This document shows, piece by piece, positions 61,338 to 64,000 of a stretch of DNA of 64,000 bases. The stretch lies in the NCBI RefSeq assembly GCF_021033825.1, contig NZ_JAIFXZ010000002.1, positions 1-64,000 on the forward strand. Reading direction: 5' to 3'. Positions within the stretch are counted from its first letter, which is position 1; each line of letters begins with the position of its first letter. The position numbers were made by a program, and so were the translations under genes. The notes under the pieces were generated by a model, which saw nothing but the letters and a program-made list of their open reading frames with translations, ran no database searches and was not told where the DNA came from. This DNA comes from Dietzia aurantiaca (GTDB lineage: Bacteria > Actinomycetota > Actinomycetes > Mycobacteriales > Mycobacteriaceae).

Positions 61338-63430
61338 CGGTCACGGAATCCCGCGTGCTCGGCGGCCATGCGTTCCTGGTGGTCGACCGAGTCCGCCCAG
61401 TCCTCCGGCGCGGGCATCCGGCGCCACGTGGCGTCGGGCTGCAGCTGGAAGCTGCGCGTGGCGGGATCGAGAGCCGAGGTGAAGATGCGGTTCACCTGCG
61501 CCTTGAGGCGCGGGTCGGTGACCGTGACCATCACCTCGACGCGCCGATCGAGGTTTCGGTGCATCATGTCCGCGCTGCCCAGCAACACCTCGTCCGCACC
61601 ACGGAAATGCAGGATGCGTGAATGCTCGAGGAACCGGCCGAGGATCGACCGGACGTGGATATTCTCGCTCAGTCCGGGAACGCCGGCACGAAGTGAGCAG
61701 ATTCCCCGCACGACGATGTCGACCGGGACGCCGGCCTGCGAGGCGCGGTACAGGGCGTCGATCACCTGCTCGTCGACCAGGGCGTTGGCCTTGAGGCGGA
61801 TGCCCGCCTCCCGGCCCTCTGCGGCCAACGCGATCTCCCGGTCGATGCGCTCGATGATCCCGGAGCGGATGCCCTCGGGGGCGACGAGCAGCCGCCGGTA
61901 CTTGCTGACATTGGAGAAGCCCGTGAGGTGGTTGAACAGGTCGGTCAGGTCCGAGACCACGTCCTCGTCGGCGGTGAACAGCCCCACGTCCTCGTACAGG
62001 CGCGCCGTTTTGGGGTTGTAGTTGCCGGTCCCGATGTGGGCGTAGCGCTGGAGGCGATCGCCCTCCTTGCGCACGACCAGACACGTCTTACAGTGCGTCT
62101 TCAAACCCACCAGCCCGTACACGACATGCACGCCGGCCTGCTCGAGTTCGCGCGCCCACCGGATGTTGTTCTGCTCGTCGAACCGGGCCTTGATCTCGAC
62201 CAGCGCCACCACCTGCTTGCCGGCTGCGGCGGCGTCGACGAGGGCGTTGACGATGGGCGAGTCACCGGAGGTGCGGTAGAGAGTCTGCTTGATGGCCAGT
62301 ACGTTCTCGTCCGCCGCCGCCTGCTCGATGAATCGCTGGACGGTGGTGGAGAACGAGTCGTAGGGGTGCTCGACCAGGACGTCGCCCTCGTGGAGTGAGT
62401 CGAAGATGTTGCGGGCCGTCTCCCGTTCACCGAACGCCGGAGGAGTGGCCGGCACCATCGCCGGGTCCTTGAGATCCGGGAGCTCGAGTCCGTGGAGCTG
62501 CCACAGCCCGGTCAGGTCGAGCAGGCCGCGGAAGCGGATCACGTCCCCGGACTCGATGTCGAGCTCGCGCTTGAGGATCCGCAACATCCGGGGGGTGGTG
62601 TCCTCGGCGATCTCGAGGCGGACGGCGGAGCCGAATCGACGGCGTGCCAACTCGCGCTCGAGGGCCTGCAGGAGGTCCTCGTCCCGGTCCTCCTCGACCT
62701 CCATGTCCGCGTTTCGCGTCACGCGGAACACGTGGTGCTCGACGATCTCCATGCCCTGGAACAACTCGCCCAGATGGGCGGCGATGAGCTCTTCGGCGGA
62801 GACGAACGCGAACTCCTCGGCGCTCTCGCGCCGGACACGGATGAAGCGGGGCACGTTGTGCGGGATCTTCACCCGCGCGAAGTGTTCCTGTCCTGAATCC
62901 GCATCGCGGATGATCACCGCGAGATTGAGACTCAGGCCCGAGATGTAGGGGAACGGATGCGCCGGGTCGACGGCGAGCGGCGTGAGAACCGGGAAGATCT
63001 GGTTACGGAACAGCTCGGAGAGCTCGACACGCTCCTCTGCGGAGAGCGCCGACCAGGGCAGGATCCTGATGCCGTTCGCCTCCAGCGTCGGCCGGATCTC
63101 ATCGTGGAACAACCGTGACTGCTCGTCGCACAGTTCGCGGCTACGCAGGCTGATCCGACTGAGCTGTTCGGCGGGTGTGCGTCCGTCGGCGGAGCGGACC
63201 GAGAGGCCGGTCTTGTCACGACGCTTCAGGCCCGCCACCCGGACCATGTAGAACTCGTCGAGATTGGAGGCGAAGATCGCGAGGAACTTGGCTCGTTCCA
63301 ACAGCGGGAGAGATGTCTCGCCGGCCAGCGCGAGGACGCGCGCGTTGAAGTCGAGCCAGCTGAGTTCACGGTTGAGGTAGCGGTCACGGGGCCGGGGCAG
63401 CGCCTGCGGGGCGTGGTCTTCGACTGTCAC
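61334..63430 (-). CDS. ppk: Polyphosphate kinase 1
   Basis: Ppk1 makes inorganic polyphosphate from ATP reversibly. The 698-residue protein has the N-terminal [19 protein letters not shown], the domain with the autophosphorylated His in [21 protein letters not shown], and the C-terminal phospholipase-D-like half with [16 protein letters not shown]. The GTG start overlaps the fbiD stop (GTGA) and the stop overlaps mutT1. The three genes in this order match M. tuberculosis Rv2983-Rv2985 apart from strand. Confidence 0.96.
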   Translation of the reverse strand: MTVEDHAPQALPRPRDRYLNRELSWLDFNARVLALAGETSLPLLERAKFLAIFASNLDEFYMVRVAGLKRRDKTGLSVRSADGRTPAEQLSRISLRSRELCDEQSRLFHDEIRPTLEANGIRILPWSALSAEERVELSELFRNQIFPVLTPLAVDPAHPFPYISGLSLNLAVIIRDADSGQEHFARVKIPHNVPRFIRVRRESAEEFAFVSAEELIAAHLGELFQGMEIVEHHVFRVTRNADMEVEEDRDEDLLQALERELARRRFGSAVRLEIAEDTTPRMLRILKRELDIESGDVIRFRGLLDLTGLWQLHGLELPDLKDPAMVPATPPAFGERETARNIFDSLHEGDVLVEHPYDSFSTTVQRFIEQAAADENVLAIKQTLYRTSGDSPIVNALVDAAAAGKQVVALVEIKARFDEQNNIRWARELEQAGVHVVYGLVGLKTHCKTCLVVRKEGDRLQRYAHIGTGNYNPKTARLYEDVGLFTADEDVVSDLTDLFNHLTGFSNVSKYRRLLVAPEGIRSGIIERIDREIALAAEGREAGIRLKANALVDEQVIDALYRASQAGVPVDIVVRGICSLRAGVPGLSENIHVRSILGRFLEHSRILHFRGADEVLLGSADMMHRNLDRRVEVMVTVTDPRLKAQVNRIFTSALDPATRSFQLQPDATWRRMPAPEDWADSVDHQERMAAEHAGFRDR

Positions 63431-63999
63431 CAGACCATTGTGGCCGATCGAGGGTGGTCCCGGCAGTCAAGGGGAGGGGAAACGCCCGGCAACGCCCGGG
63501 CGGTGGCGGCCCCGACCCGTCGCCCGGCCAGTCGGACCACGTCCTCGGGAATGTCCACGTCGCGGGAGGCCGCGCCCCGTGCGGTGTCGTCGAGGTCGAG
63601 CACCGTCGCCCCGCCCTCGATCCGATAGCGCTCCGCGGACCGGGGGCCGAACCGGCACACACGGGCGGCGCCGCCGGCCCAGAAGGCCATCGTGGTGCCC
63701 TCGCCGCGATGATCGACGACGACCGAATGCGGGTGCCCGGCCGCCGAATCGAGTACGCGGGTCAGCGACTGCGCGTCCAGCTCGGGGAGGTCGGCGGCGA
63801 CCACTGCGACCCGTCCGGTAAGACCGGCGAGAGCCTCGGTCAGCGCGGCATTGAGCGGGTCCACGTCGGTGCCGGGGTCCGGCGGCGTCTCGGCGACGAA
63901 CTCCGTCCCCAATCGGTCGGCGAGGACGGCGATCTCGGGGTCGGAGGAGACGATCCGAACGCGCCCGACCTGCTGACTGTGGAGGCAGGCGGTGACGAC
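63427..63999 (-). CDS. fbiD: FbiD/CofC guanylyltransferase for coenzyme F420 (5' end beyond window)
   Basis: FbiD activates phosphoenolpyruvate (or phospholactate in CofC) with GTP in F420 synthesis. The visible 190 residues include [14 protein letters not shown], the product-binding loop [12 protein letters not shown]-like segment ([20 protein letters not shown]), DVDIPEDV and [10 protein letters not shown], all typical of mycobacterial FbiD. The frame is open to the right edge, so the N-terminal nucleotide-binding start (about 35-50 residues) is missing from the window; an internal TTG should not be taken as the start. It leads the ppk-mutT1 operon. Confidence 0.9.
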   Translation of the reverse strand, partial: VVTACLHSQQVGRVRIVSSDPEIAVLADRLGTEFVAETPPDPGTDVDPLNAALTEALAGLTGRVAVVAADLPELDAQSLTRVLDSAAGHPHSVVVDHRGEGTTMAFWAGGAARVCRFGPRSAERYRIEGGATVLDLDDTARGAASRDVDIPEDVVRLAGRRVGAATARALPGVSPPLDCRDHPRSATMVW

Positions 64000-64000
64000 G

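Noticed and set aside
61334-63430. Possibility that ppk encodes two proteins because of its size
   Set aside because: All Ppk1 domains are in one uninterrupted frame of normal length (698 residues).

Overview
The window is high-GC, very gene-dense actinobacterial DNA. Gene content and order match the core chromosome of Mycobacteriales: nucS, the GlgE pathway, a cofC/fbiD-type F420 gene, gatCAB, and ilvBNC-serA-leuB. There are many GTG/TTG starts and 4-nt ATGA/GTGA overlaps, and many -10-like TANNNT hexamers sit only 6-7 nt before start codons, which suggests leaderless mRNAs. A Dietzia/Gordonia/Rhodococcus-like organism is likely; the genus is inference. No insertion sequence, prophage, CRISPR array or replication origin was seen, and no stretch over 300 nt lacks a gene or a recognisable signal.

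Left edge (1-542): the contig begins with a fold-back. Bases 1-77 are the exact reverse complement of 147-223, and the true 5' end of a DUF2550 gene lies on the minus strand in the loop. Region A (0.1-9.6 kb) follows M. tuberculosis Rv1312-Rv1327c: DUF2550, nucS, a small Cys/His protein, a coiled-coil protein, methylmalonyl-CoA epimerase, thiolase, a thioredoxin-fold protein, glgB and glgE.

Region B (9.7-32.5 kb) follows the Rv3041c to Rv3005c order: an ABC ATPase, a Nudix protein, a THUMP-like methyltransferase, a beta-propeller lipoprotein, an acyl-CoA synthetase, etfBA, cysteine desulfurase-mnmA-MetE-like, a DnaQ-like exonuclease, ligA, an ACT protein, gatCA, an MFS exporter, pfkA, gatB, an LppZ-like lipoprotein and a DoxX protein.

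Region C (32.6-46.9 kb) is amino-acid biosynthesis. It holds ilvD, a YhgE/Pip-like membrane protein, a PH-domain protein, ilvBNC behind a leader-peptide attenuator, a large lipoprotein, an FAD oxidoreductase with a small partner, and serA-leuB.

Region D (46.9-64 kb) holds a CBS/DUF294 signalling protein with an exonuclease, an FAH-family hydrolase, isochorismate synthase, and gltX followed by tRNA-Gln and tRNA-Glu. Next come a TetR-MFS module lying between two identical tRNA-Glu genes, an orphan binding lipoprotein, an IclR regulator divergent from leuCD (which has its own short upstream ORF), an HU gene lacking the usual basic tail, and the coupled fbiD-ppk-mutT1 operon running off the right edge.

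Functionally the window combines branched-chain amino acid synthesis (ilvD, ilvBNC, leuB, leuCD), indirect Gln-tRNA synthesis (gltX, gatCAB, tRNA-Gln/Glu), tRNA thiolation (cysteine desulfurase plus mnmA), alpha-glucan assembly (glgE, glgB) and genome maintenance (nucS, ligA, mutT1).
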